Positions 12,868 through 22,883 of a stretch of 64,000 nucleotides of DNA are shown in pieces. Origin of the DNA: Pleodorina starrii. Lineage: Eukaryota > Chlorophyta > Chlorophyceae > Chlamydomonadales > Volvocaceae. A model generated the notes under the pieces. It had not been told where the DNA came from. It was given only the letters and a program-made list of their open reading frames with translations, and searched no databases. The DNA lies in assembly GCA_030267565.1 (NCBI GenBank), contig BRXU01000003.1, positions 3,862,001-3,926,000 of the forward strand, written 5' to 3'. How positions within the stretch are numbered: the stretch's first letter is position 1; each line of letters opens with the position of its first letter. The position numbers were made by a program, and so were the translations under genes.

Positions 12868-14961
12868 ATGGAGCCTACCTGCCTTGGAGTCGGGAGAGGG
12901 TGCGCTTGGGAGCAACGCCGGCCCTGGCGCCACGCTTGGCAGAACGGCTTGCCATCAGACGCTGCCAGGCTGGACCATCCATGCAAACCCTGCCGTGGGA
13001 CACCGCGATCCGGAACCATAACCGTTGCAACGGCAATCAGCTCCCGTGATCCGCGCCGTATACAACTGCCAACATGGACATCTCCAGAGCTGCCAAAACG
13101 CGGATGGCTCAACGCAGCGGGGCATGTCGGGCTCAATACGATTGTCCCAGCGCTCCCCGACGGTAGCCGTCTCCCGCCCTCGCGGGACCCCGGGAGCGTC
13201 CCACACGACAGCGCTGTTCCATATGGTTTCGGAGGCGCTGCGAACGCACATACGGGCAAGGAACTTGCGCTGTCGTCCCTGTTACCCAGCGGCTCCGACG
13301 CTGCGTTCCGGGGTCTCCTGGCCGGCCGTCGGACGGCCATTCTGTGGGTAAGGTCTTGCTGCTGCTGGTTGTGCTGTTGATGTGTGTATTGCTGGTTGGG
13401 GTGTGTGTAATGCTCCTGCTGGCGCCGCTGCTTGTCGTGCCGTGCTGCTGCCGCTGCCATGATTGTGTATTCTGCGAGCTTGGACGGGAGAGCGCGTTGC
13501 CGCGCGGGACGTCCATGCTCGTCGGTCGCACTGGGCTTGCGCGTGTTTAGGATTGCGCTATGGTTGTGTTGCAGGGTACTGTGATATGCCGTGCTATGTT
13601 ACGCTTTGCCGTGCTGTGACGTGCTGCGCTGTGCTGTGCTTGTGCTTGTGCTTGTGCTTGTGCCGTGCTGTGCTGTGCTGCGGAGGGATTCACCGAAACA
13701 GCCGCAACAAGCGGAGGCCGGGCCATCCCCAGCCTACCGCACCCGCGTCCCATCCTTGCACCGCCCATTCGCGCCTCATCCCTGCATCGTCCCACCCCCG
13801 CCCCCCCCCAGGATCTGGACAATGTGGACTTCTTCGCGCCGGCCTGCTCCGCACCCCTGCAAGTGCGCCGGCTGCGGGTGAGGCAATGCTGCATCCGTCG
13901 CCCAGCTGGGGATCCGCCAAACGAGCTGAAACGAAACTGACCGCGGAAGCAAAGAGCGGACGGGGAGGACACGTGGGAGATGCTCGCAAGGGGAAGACCT
14001 TGCGGGCTCGCCGAAAGTACCCTAAGAGTACGGCAGACCGGACCGATGAATCGGTGATCCCCGTGTGACTGCCCGATGTCCCGCCGCCCGGCCCCTTTCC
14101 CTGCCTGGTCGCCCCCCCGAAAAAGGCGCTGGTGACCGCAGCGGGAGGGCGGCTCGTCCTGTGCCGTGCGTACGGCAATACGGACACCGTACGGCGTCTG
14201 GCAGGTGGGTTGTGGGGCTGCTTGCCTGGATGTACGAACAGAATGGGCACCGGCTGGACCGAGTGATCCAGCGGCGGCGTCCGCAAGGCAGTTCCAAGCG
14301 TTGCCAACCGCCCACCAGCTTCGCTCCTGGAGTACGGAGTACCGTTAACCGCCCACCAGCAAGGTCGTGGAGGCGATCGTGATGAGGCGACTGTGTGATC
14401 CTTCCCAGCGCCTACATTCTCTACTCCCGAATTCGCCTCCCGACGCGGCCGCCCAGGAATCCTGCCGCTGCTTGAGGGCTGCGGGCTGCTGGGGGTGGAG
14501 CCGGTGGCGGTGCGGCGCGACGCGGCGGACCTGCGGCTTGTGGAAGATGCCATGGAGTTCGCGGAGGCGGAGGCGGCGGAGGCGGCGGAGGCGGTGACCC
14601 ATGGGTCGGTGGACGGCCCGGCGCTGCTGTGCGTCTCCCAGGATACCGGTAGGGAAGGGAGGCGGCGGACCCGTGGACCCTGGCGGGAACCGGCGTGTTT
14701 TTTCGGTGCGCGGTCTGCTGCCCTAGGGGGCCGACTGTGCTCCGTCCCTCAGGGATGCCTTCCCTCTTGTGCCCTGCTTCACATCTCTACGGTGTTTTGG
14801 TTGCTGTTGATGAGGTGCGCGCTGCCGCCTGCCTACCTGCCTGCCTGCCTGCCTACCTGCCTGCCTACCTGTTTGCCGCAGACTTCGCGGCGCCGCTGCG
14901 GTACCTTTCGGAGCGCGGCGTGCGGACGGTGGCGGTGAGCCCCCACGACCCCCGCCGGCGG
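12868..14961 (+). CDS. NYN-domain (PIN-like nuclease, limkain/MARF1 type) protein, 3' end unresolved
   Basis: NYN domains are metal-dependent PIN-fold RNases or RNA-binding folds. Five exons join in phase: 12868-13347, 13812-13877, 14126-14204, 14457-14648, 14882-14961. Across them the NYN signature appears in order: AILWDLDNVD at the first junction (Asp161, Asn164), RLVLCRAYGNTDTVRRL, LEGCGLLGVEPV with DAADLRLVEDAM, and SQDTDFAAPLRYLSERGVRTVAV, which matches the usual S-x-D-x-DF acidic motif followed by a conserved strand. An (A/E) run sits inside exon 4. About 160 residues precede the domain with no recognised motif. The last donor could be at 14935 or 14962. Downstream exons may lie in 15.7-16.5 kb but I could not connect them in phase. 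The start is the first ATG in the frame and is not certain. Confidence 0.7.
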
Positions 14962-15636
14962 GTACGTGTCGCTGGCACCAGGCGGCCGGAACCGGAACAG
15001 ACGATCGCCGGGCGGCCGGGACTGCATTTGGCGGGCTGTTAGGCGGGGGAACGGCAGCCGACACGCAGACCGGCTGCAACCGTTGGTCGAACAGACTGAG
15101 TCTGCGCTTACGTCTGAGGTTGCCTTGCCTCGCACGGGGAAGCTGTTGTGTCTTGTGGATGCTTGTCTGCTGGGCTGGAGTGCGCGCATGCCGCCCCAAA
15201 CGCACCTTCCCATCGCCCAACGCCCCATCCCGACTCACGTCGCCCCCTGCCCTTGGATGGCTAGCTGGCTGGCTGAACCGGCGGCCGCTTGCCCTGCCCC
15301 CTCGCTGCCTTTGCGTCCCCCCCTGCCCTTGCATCGCTTCCCTTTTCCCGACCGGGTTAGACGCACGCTGCCATGGAGCCAGCCACGTACTTCAGAAGGT
15401 ACGGCAGAGCAGTTATGTAGTCGTACCATTCCACACGGTTGCGGCCAGGGTGCCGTGCCTGGTTGCCACACTGATTCGACATTACGAAGCAGGCAGGAGA
15501 AGGCAGGCAGGGGATGGCAGGCGAATGTGAGGGATGGCCGGGGGAAGGCAACGCATGCTGGTGCGGCTCCTCTGCTTTGTAGAGCCTCGCTTCTATCCCC
15601 GAATGGCACAACGCTACCGGGATCGACGCCGGCCAT
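14962..15636. other. No gene recognised
   Basis: Probably intron or 3' region of the NYN gene. I see no exon here with a convincing motif, nor any mobile element. Confidence 0.4.
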
Positions 15637-15642
15637 TCGGTT

Positions 15643-16500
15643 TCATTGCAGCGCGGATCGAGACCCCATAGGGCGCCGCAAATGACCCCCTCTTTGTCTC
15701 CCAAACGGCGCACCCTCCTGCGCCGACGCGCCCTGTTTGCCAGCCTTCCCCGCCCGCTCCTGCGCCGTCCTCGCCGCCGCCGCCAACGTCGTTTTGATCA
15801 CTCCGCTGCGGTACTTCCCTTTCCCCTCCTCCTCCTCTGCCGACACCGCCACCGCTGCCAGGCTGCCGTTACCCACTTCTTGCTGGGCGGCACTCAAGTG
15901 GGAGCCGCTGGCCACCCCAGTAACCGCCACCGAAGCGGACTGGCTGCAAATGTTACTGGCGTCGGTGCAGGAGCCCGATGCCAGCCCCGGTTGCCGCAGC
16001 GGCACTGGCGACGTCGCCTCTGCCTTGACTGGTGACATGGAGTGGTTGAGTGACGGTGGCAAGGCAGTGCAGGAGGGCCGGGGGCTGGTTTCGGAGGCTG
16101 CTGTGACGGCCGTGGATGGCGTGGCAAAAGGCGCGGCAGCGGGGCTGGCGGCAGGGTCGTCAGCGGCAGCGGCGGTGGAGGCGGCATCAGCGGCCACAAC
16201 CTCGGGTGGTGGCGGAGGCGGCAGAAGGCTCCGAGGGACAGCCGTGGTTGGGGAGGTGGGAGCTGCCGGCGGACGGGGCGGCGGCGGCGGCAGCCACGCC
16301 GCCGCTGCTGCTCCAGGCGCCACCCAGTTCCCCGGTCTCAGCTCCTTCATGCGCGAGGGGGCCCTCTGCCCGGGAGCGGCGACGCGGCTGTGGTTGAATT
16401 CGCACTTCCCCCGGTCCTGACGCACCCGTCCGAGTGGACGTGCCCACGCCCAAGGGCGGCGTTGTGCTTCCAGCACCTGCGCGGCTGGCAGGGACACCAT
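15643..16500. other. Long low-complexity stretch open on both strands
   Basis: The plus strand (15737-16420) is rich in Ala, Gly and Glu/Asp; the minus strand (15643-16500) is rich in Ala, Pro and Ser and includes KCEFNHSR, a partial match to the end of a CCCH zinc finger. Either could be coding. The plus frame could be a C-terminal exon of the NYN gene, but the phase does not fit directly. GC-rich DNA of this kind often leaves several frames open by chance, so no protein is called. Confidence 0.3.
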
Positions 16501-18836
16501 CCGCCAATCTACCGGTAGGTGCGCGCGCGTCGAGTTGGAATAGGCGTCCTAACAGCTGGCGAAAGGGAGGTACCGTACCCGGAAGTGCAAGGCCAAAGTT
16601 GGATCTGCGTCGTGGCAGACGTGGTATCTCCTTTTGAAAGGGCGCACGGTGCCTGTTGTCGTTGTTGTCGTTGTTGTCGTTGTTGTCGTTGGCAGCGGCA
16701 CGCCGTGGGCCGCTGCGGTGGCTGGAAGGAACCAAGGGACGGACGAACGAATGGACGAGGTAAGGAAACGAAGGGACGAGGGGACCGCTCCTCCCGCGGC
16801 CGCGCGCGGGCGTTACGTGTACGTGCGTAAGTACAGCACGTGGCATTTGTCCCTGCTGGGCGGCTGGGCGCCGTGCGTCATGATTACGGCTGTCGACCCG
16901 TTCTCAGTCGACCAGTCGGGGCATGTTTCCGCGGGCGCTTCGACGGCGTGACGGGACGCGCCTCCAAGCCGCATTTTGTTGCGGTGGTGGTAATGGTGTG
17001 ATTGTGGCGAGCTCCGGTACCCATAAGCCATGTTTCCGGCGGTTCTCCTTTCATAACCCCCAAAAGCTTCAGTCAGTTTGCCTCTTTGGGATCTCGAAAG
17101 TCGTAAATCCCCCAGTGCTGCCTGCCTGGGCGCTCGTGCTGTTGCTGTGCTGTCGCGCGTACTTGTCCGTTTGGGTCGCTCCCAATGGCGGCGACGCGGT
17201 CGCAGCCCTTCCAGTATCTGTAAGGCAACAGGTATGCCTGTAGGTAAATATTGCTGGGACCTCGGTCGCCTACGTCCCTCCGTTGCGGTATCGCTTCTTG
17301 TAACCCCCCCCCCCCCCCCCCGGGCAGCATCCGGAGGAAGGGAGGGACGAGGGAGCCGCGTGTGGGAGTGCGGGAGTGCGGCGGGGTCCATGGGCCCATG
17401 GGAGGCTCTTGTGGCTGCCGATGTTGCGGTGTGTGAAGTGTTTGGACCCAGTGAGGTAGGTTCTGGTTGTGCTGCACTGGATTGTTCGGATTGCGTAGGA
17501 ACGGCGCTGCACTGCAGCAGCTGTGAAGTATGGCGGGCGGAGGCGAGGAGGGCGCGTGGCGGCTTGGGGTCGCAGTCTCGCAGACACCGGGTCCGGCCCG
17601 GCCCCACGGTGAATGAATGAGCTGGAAGGTGAAGGGACGAGGCGCATCATGACTGGGTCGATGCGCCGCGGCGAGTGCTTGAAAGTGCGGCGCCTCGCGA
17701 GCCATCCAGGGCTCCAGGCAAGGCCATCAGCCCATTTCGCGGCACCTCCGACCACGTGGGGTTTTGAGTTCAGGGTACGGCAGCTGGCTTGCCCGCGGGT
17801 AGGCTCCTGACGTGACATGGGTTCGTTGGGTACCGTAGTGGTGGTTTTTGGGCACTGTGGGCTGAGAGACCAGAATGGCGGAGCTAGCTGGCACGATTGT
17901 CCGGGAGCTGAGATGTGGGACAAATCGGCAAGCAGATCAGAAGTTCAGGACCAGATGCAACAAATTATGATCCGGTAGGGGCACCGTATACTTGGTGTTT
18001 CCTCCCTGCCGAGTCGAAGCGCCGCTGCCGCTGCCGCTGCTACCGGTGCTTGGCAACTGGCCTGCTGCCAGGGAGCAGCTCCGTCCTCGCCGCCTTTTCC
18101 TCCGCCACGCGAGGCTGTTGCAACAAGTGCCCAATTTGGCTCGCGTAACAGACCCGGGTGCAGCTTGGGGGGGACAGAGCGATATAGAGAGATGCTGCCA
18201 CAGGCGTTGGACGCCGCCGCACCCGCTCGCGCCTGGGTGCGGCACAGTTGCATCCCGTGATTTCGAGCGGCGGCGCGAGAGACGCCGGGCGGATTGGGAA
18301 ACTGCATGCGCCACGAAACCTGTTGAGTGCGTCCTTCACCCATGTGGCCACATTGCTTTCTGAACGAATCGGCTTACAGGGAATCCAGAGGGTATTGCTA
18401 CTGTTGCCAAATTGGGGGGTGGGCAATCAATTAGCTTGGACTGGGCTGGAAAGTAGGGCACCGCTCTGCTGACGACACAGCTTCGTTAAAAAGCTGCCAC
18501 TGCTGTGATGTTGATTTTGTTGTTGCTGCCTCGACGTCTTCACGCTTATGGTGGACAATATTATAATACTCGAGACCTCTGGCGCGCGCGACGCTGCAAG
18601 TTTACGATCCGCACAATCCTCGTACAGCGTATTACCAGACTTCCAAGCCGATCGCAAAACGTTTACTAAAGGCGCGACTCCGCCGTGCCGTACGTTCAAG
18701 ATTGTTGCTACTGCATCTGCATGCGAGTGACTCCGCGGGTTGACGCGGGTACCCTTGGTCGCTGTTGACAGCGCCGTCTTGGGAGTCTGTCAGCCGTTGT
18801 GGTTAGTGCTTAGTGTAATTGTATGGCCGAGCCAAG
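16501..18836. other. Intergenic or unresolved region
   Basis: Several short plus-strand open pieces end at plausible donors (for example near 17232 and 17456), but they do not join in phase into a recognisable protein. A 21-bp C homopolymer lies around 17302-17322. A GTTGTC repeat lies at about 16656-16690. Confidence 0.35.
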
Positions 18837-18846
18837 AAGCTGATGT

Positions 18847-18989
18847 TTAAGCCGCCCTTAGTGGACGTGAAAACCGAGTCTGACGTCATATTTAGCTCAA
18901 TTAGCCCCGAAGCTGCCAAAGCCGCGGCCCAGGCTTTTAGAGCCTCTAAATAGAGGGTACAGCGAACAGTACAAGAACCACGACAACGG
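18847..18989 (+). repeat. Left arm of a 143-bp inverted repeat
   Basis: This stretch is the reverse complement of 19484-19626 with one mismatch that I can see (C/T at AGCCCCG versus AGCTCCG). It ends in a frame reading VDVKTESDVIFSS ... AFRASK then a stop, so both arms carry a copy of the same short C-terminal coding tail. The arms flank a reverse-transcriptase remnant. Confidence 0.9.
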
Positions 18990-19030
18990 CATATAGCCAA
19001 GTCTTGTTCTCGTTCTGGCTATATGCCGTT
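18985..19030. repeat. Perfect 15-bp hairpin at the inner end of the left arm
   Basis: AACGGCATATAGCCA (18985-18999) and its exact complement (19016-19030) are separated by a 16-nt loop. The stem overlaps the last bases of the 143-bp arm. Confidence 0.9.
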
Positions 19031-19136
19031 GGCATGAGGCATTACATGTGTACGAGCCAAAATGGCTGGTAACATGCGTCCCCCCACAACGGTTATCCGT
19101 CAAGGGGCGCACTTTAAGACAACATAAGCCGTATGG

Positions 19137-19469
19137 TTAGCTACCAAGCAGCTCGGTACGCGCTTTCTGAATCTGGGATAAGAGACTGCCCAGTTTCGCC
19201 GGGTCAAAGGTCCCCATCACATCCACCATGCTGCTACCCATAGGGAAGCCTATTGCCTCTCGTAATGGCGTATAGCCCGGACATTCCATCAGTACGTGCA
19301 ACTCGTCTTCTACCGACCCGCCGTGGCACACCCGACATATCCTCTCCGCGCGCGGTTTCCGACCCGGTCCCCGTGCAAACCTTGACACATCCAAGTCCCA
19401 ACGTCCCAGCCGAAAACGCATCAGGGCCGTGTGGTGCTTTCTCGGCATACACACCCTCAAGTGATCCAA
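19137..19469 (-). pseudogene. Non-LTR retrotransposon remnant: zinc-binding tail of a reverse transcriptase
   Basis: The frame reads ALMRFRLGRWDLDV, then C-x2-C (ICRVC), then DELHVLMECPGY and a terminal LREAIG. This is the C-terminal zf-RVT pattern (C-x2-C ... H-x4-C) that follows the reverse transcriptase in LINE-like elements. No polymerase motif is present upstream: the 143-bp right arm starts only 15 bp before this frame. So it is a 5'-truncated fragment, about 110 residues to a TAA stop. It lies between the two arms of the inverted repeat. Confidence 0.7.
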
Positions 19470-19483
19470 TGTTCGTTTGTGGT

Positions 19484-19626
19484 CCGTTGTCGTGGTTCTT
19501 GTACTGTTCGCTGTACCCTCTATTTAGAGGCTCTAAAAGCCTGGGCCGCGGCTTTGGCAGCTTCGGAGCTAATTGAGCTAAATATGACGTCAGACTCGGT
19601 TTTCACGTCCACTAAGGGCGGCTTAA
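19484..19626 (-). repeat. Right arm of the 143-bp inverted repeat
   Basis: Near-identical inverted copy of 18847-18989. The arms are 494 bp apart. The minus-strand frame through this arm also extends outward to about 19744 (frame with PADAKKLGGPVVGPG before the shared tail), so the right arm keeps more of the original open frame than the left. Confidence 0.9.
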
Positions 19627-20182
19627 CAAGACTTGGCCGGCCAGGGCCAACGACAGGACCGCCAAGTTTTTTGGCGTCCGCAGGCGTGCATCTGCTGCCC
19701 GCAATGCATATGCGACACTGCCCCATGGGTATGACACTCGTCAATTGGACCGAATGTTAAAGGCAGCACCGGTGCCAAGGGCAGGTAGCGAAGGGTCACT
19801 GCTGGCGTTTGAGGACAGCAGGGCTCCCAAACTTCTCGGTACGGTCGTCCACATATTTTCACCCGCCGACCATTTGCACACAAAACCAGGCGTATTGCGC
19901 TTAGTATGCGCCGAATATCACCTGCCGCTGCGGCACAGTTGCGCTCATAATGCCGTCATCGACGAACACCCTCCTAATGCCGCTCTCTCTAAGGCCGCCG
20001 CGGATGCCGGCCCCTCTGATACGACTGCGCAGCTAAAGCGCGCGCCCACTGTCAACCAAGAAGGAAAGCTGGCGTACGCCGTTTGGCTTGATGGAGGGCC
20101 GCACTATTTTTCAGAAGCTCATTGTTGCGCAAATGAACCGCGCGTTTGCGCAGTGGCCGTGACCGGTCTTGCAGGGTCTTAA
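19614..20182 (+). CDS. Orphan open frame next to the inverted repeat, unrecognised
   Basis: An uninterrupted plus frame of about 189 codons without introns, starting at the edge of the right arm and ending at a TAA. It begins KTWPARANDRTAKFFGVRR and later contains LLGTVVHIFSPADHLH and YAVWLDGGPHYF. There is no clear ATG near the beginning. The lack of introns and position beside an RT fragment suggest part of a mobile element, but no family motif is visible. Confidence 0.3.
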
Positions 20183-20752
20183 TCGTAATGTAACCTGTCC
20201 TGGTGGGGTCCTAATCCTAATGTTGACGGCTACACGGCTCCTAATTCTAATCCTCGCCGGTCAAGGGCAAGCCTTCGGCTAATGGCTCGACTTCGGCCTA
20301 ATCCTTTCACATGGAATAATGTAAATGTATCCAGTCAAACTAAATATCTAAAGCTCTAGGTGCGCGGCTTGGTCCGGGGTCGTCGGTCGGGGGTTCTAAT
20401 CCTAACTTCTGCCTGACCGGTACCCGACCATAATTCTTAATCTTTGCAACCCTCCTTTCCAACATATACCTCAGTTTTCTTACTAAGCTTACCATGCTCC
20501 AGCCACATTCCACATCTTCTTTTACAGCTTCAAACCCATTCTCAGTAAATAATGATATAATTCTGCAACGATTTTTATGTTCCAAATTACTTTCAAATCG
20601 ATTATTTTACATGTCTTTGTATCTGACAGTCGTTTCTGTCGTTTCGGACAGAGCACATAGCCTTCGGTTCATGGCGGTCAATTGGTTCGGTGGCCTGACC
20701 ATCGCGAACGGTACAGACCTAGAACATTTCCGGTTGCTTGACCAGACACTGA
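20183..20752. other. Lower-GC stretch with short TAATCCTAAT-like repeats
   Basis: 20195-20260 contains several imperfect CCTAATNCTAAT units. A minus-strand frame at 20340-20585 (about 80 codons, containing ENGFEAVKEDVECGW) is a possible fossil coding piece, unrecognised. Confidence 0.3.
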
Positions 20753-21085
20753 TGGCTCTGTCACACCACATTACCGTACACGCTGTGTTTCACACACTCT
20801 GTATACCACCAGTACAACAACTTCGTAGCGCAAACACACTACTTCGTAGCTGGAATTCCGGTGAACTCTGGTGGCGGCTCACCTTTGGTTCTGGCTGGGG
20901 TCTGCAACCTTACGAACTGCAAAAGCAACCCCATGATATGTTTCATGGAAATCATGGAAGGTAAATACGATGGCACCACTATAATTTATTGTGTGTGCAA
21001 GAAACAGGCCAAACTTTGGGCCGACGCTAGGGACGCGATTCCTGTACAGTTTCGAAAATATGTAGACTCCCAGGATCTTCGATGA
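20753..21085 (+). CDS. Small orphan open frame in a lower-GC island
   Basis: A 110-codon plus frame opens after a TGA at 20750-20752 and ends with TGA at 21083-21085. The codon choice and composition (VNSGGGSPLVLAGVCNL, CKKQAKLWADARDAIPVQF) look protein-like and unlike the Pro/Arg-rich chance frames elsewhere. The first in-frame ATG is at about 20931. Cys residues occur in the spacing C-x4-C and C-x-C, but no known zinc motif is formed. It may be an exon or remnant of an imported or mobile sequence. Confidence 0.25.
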   Translation, partial: WLCHTTLPYTLCFTHSVYHQYNNFVAQTHYFVAGIPVNSGGGSPLVLAGVCNLTNCKSNPMICFMEIMEGKYDGTTIIYCVCKKQAKLWADARDAIPVQFRKYVDSQDLR

Positions 21086-22883
21086 AGTTGCGACCTGCCT
21101 ATACCAATCAAACCCGTGAGATCTAGGAAATTCTATACAATTTGGGGGTTGACTCTCAGCTTAAATATCAAGAGGAAAGAACGGAGGAGCTGTACTCAGG
21201 ATGTCGGAGGATGTCAGGAATCGGCGGCAGAAACCTGAAGAGACATTTGCGGACAGAAATGTCAAATGTGTCCTTCGGGGGGCGTCGCGGAGCGCCCATT
21301 GCGGCCATTTGTTTGGGTTGGTGTTTCAGGTATTTCTTAGGTATCGACAGTAGCAACGCGATGGGCTCTGCTCTTCACGGCAAAAGCATCCATTTCAGGC
21401 TGGCATGAGCTGGCTACTGCTGCAATCAGGCTTGTTAGCGGCCGAGGCTAAAGGCCAGGATGTGGCACACATCTTGGATGCCTAATAGGTTCAGCTCACG
21501 AACGCGTACGAACGCAGCGCAACAGGTGGGTTGTCCAATTGCAAAAATCGTCGCATGGCCGGTGTGCAAACGAAACATTGCAGACTGACCTTGCATCAAT
21601 CACGGCGACCTTTGCGATTGCTGGAAAAGCAGTCGGCAGGCAAGAGAGTCATGGCCGTACCAAAACTTACCGTATCCCTTCGTCCTCAGCGACACTGAAG
21701 GCAGCAGCAACACGGATACTTTTTGCTGGACGCTGAGCTGCGCTGTGGGATTGTGGGAGTCACAAGCGCGTGAGGAAAGGCGCAATCGGCGGCACACAGG
21801 CGGCACAGCAGCTGCTAGCCGCCGCCAGATAATACAGGTGGACGTAACGCGGCCATCATCAGCAATCCAAGGCCCAAAGGCCGCTTAAAGCGCGATATTA
21901 CACGCATTGATGTCTTAACAATATGGGGCGCCAGGGATGCGCCATTGTGCGACAACGCAAAGCTGAAGGTAGAGGGGGGCTGCAGACGCGAAACCTTTCA
22001 AACGTACTAACGAACCGCAACGGAAATCCCCAAGAGACTCTGTGACTGTAATATGTGAGCCTGGCATGTAAACCGCAACAGGCCTGGTCTGACTGGCAAC
22101 TGAAATGCCGCAACATTCAGCAACATTTTGCGTGCGGCTTAAAGCGTGGGAGTCACGACGTCATCGCTGGGCTCACACGTCACACCGTTGCCCTGAACAA
22201 TACCTGTCTCAGATGGCAACTATGGTTCCAAAACTCCCTCTTCTGACTTTACTGGCGACTGGTGCTCGTATTTATTGCTACAACGGCCTCGATCGCAACG
22301 GCGCTGCAAACGGAGTCCGCCAACCGCCGACACCTGCGACTGTCGATGTCATTAAAATGATGTTTACCTGTATATTGTAACTACAGAATATCATATAGAA
22401 TCAAAACCTTATTTTAATTACCCTTTTTTGCACTAAAATTCAAAGTAGGTTAGTAAAAATGCCGTTTTGCCGTCCAAAAACTATTTGGCGAAAAGATATG
22501 ATATAATGCGTACAACGATAACAGTTCGTGAACTGCCCGAGCGATTTTGGTGGCGGGCTCTCGGACGGCGGGCTTTCCGAACCAGCGCTACGGGCGGCTG
22601 CCTGGCTGCTGCCCAGATGCCCGCGACCCCTTTCTTACCGTACTACCGGACAAAGGATCATTACCTTCGCCATCCAGGCATGGCAAGCTAACCGAGGGGA
22701 CGGCGATCGCCAGTACTGTGTCTGTCTCACCTTTCTTATTCGTTATATTAGCGAATCAGGCCATTGCCTTCGATCATTAAAAAATAGAATCCTAGTATTT
22801 TTCAGCACCGGTAGTTGTTTCATTCACTATACAAGTGCACAGTAACGAAACACTCTTGTAGCTCTAGGTGGTGTGCGGCTGAC
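21086..22883. other. Lower-GC intergenic DNA upstream of the subtilase gene
   Basis: No recognisable gene. Contains AT-rich tracts near 22380-22460 and 22740-22810. The last few hundred bases presumably include the promoter and 5' UTR of the subtilase gene starting at 22884, without an obvious TATA box. Confidence 0.4.

Noticed and set aside
12621..13460. A 279-codon minus frame opposite the first NYN exon
   Set aside because: The plus frame ends exactly at a good donor whose product continues into the NYN signature; the minus frame has no motif.
17992..18363. RING-finger-like ending (ECVLHPCGHIAF)
   Set aside because: A stop follows where the next Cys should be, there is no splice donor to avoid it, and no upstream Cys pair joins in phase.
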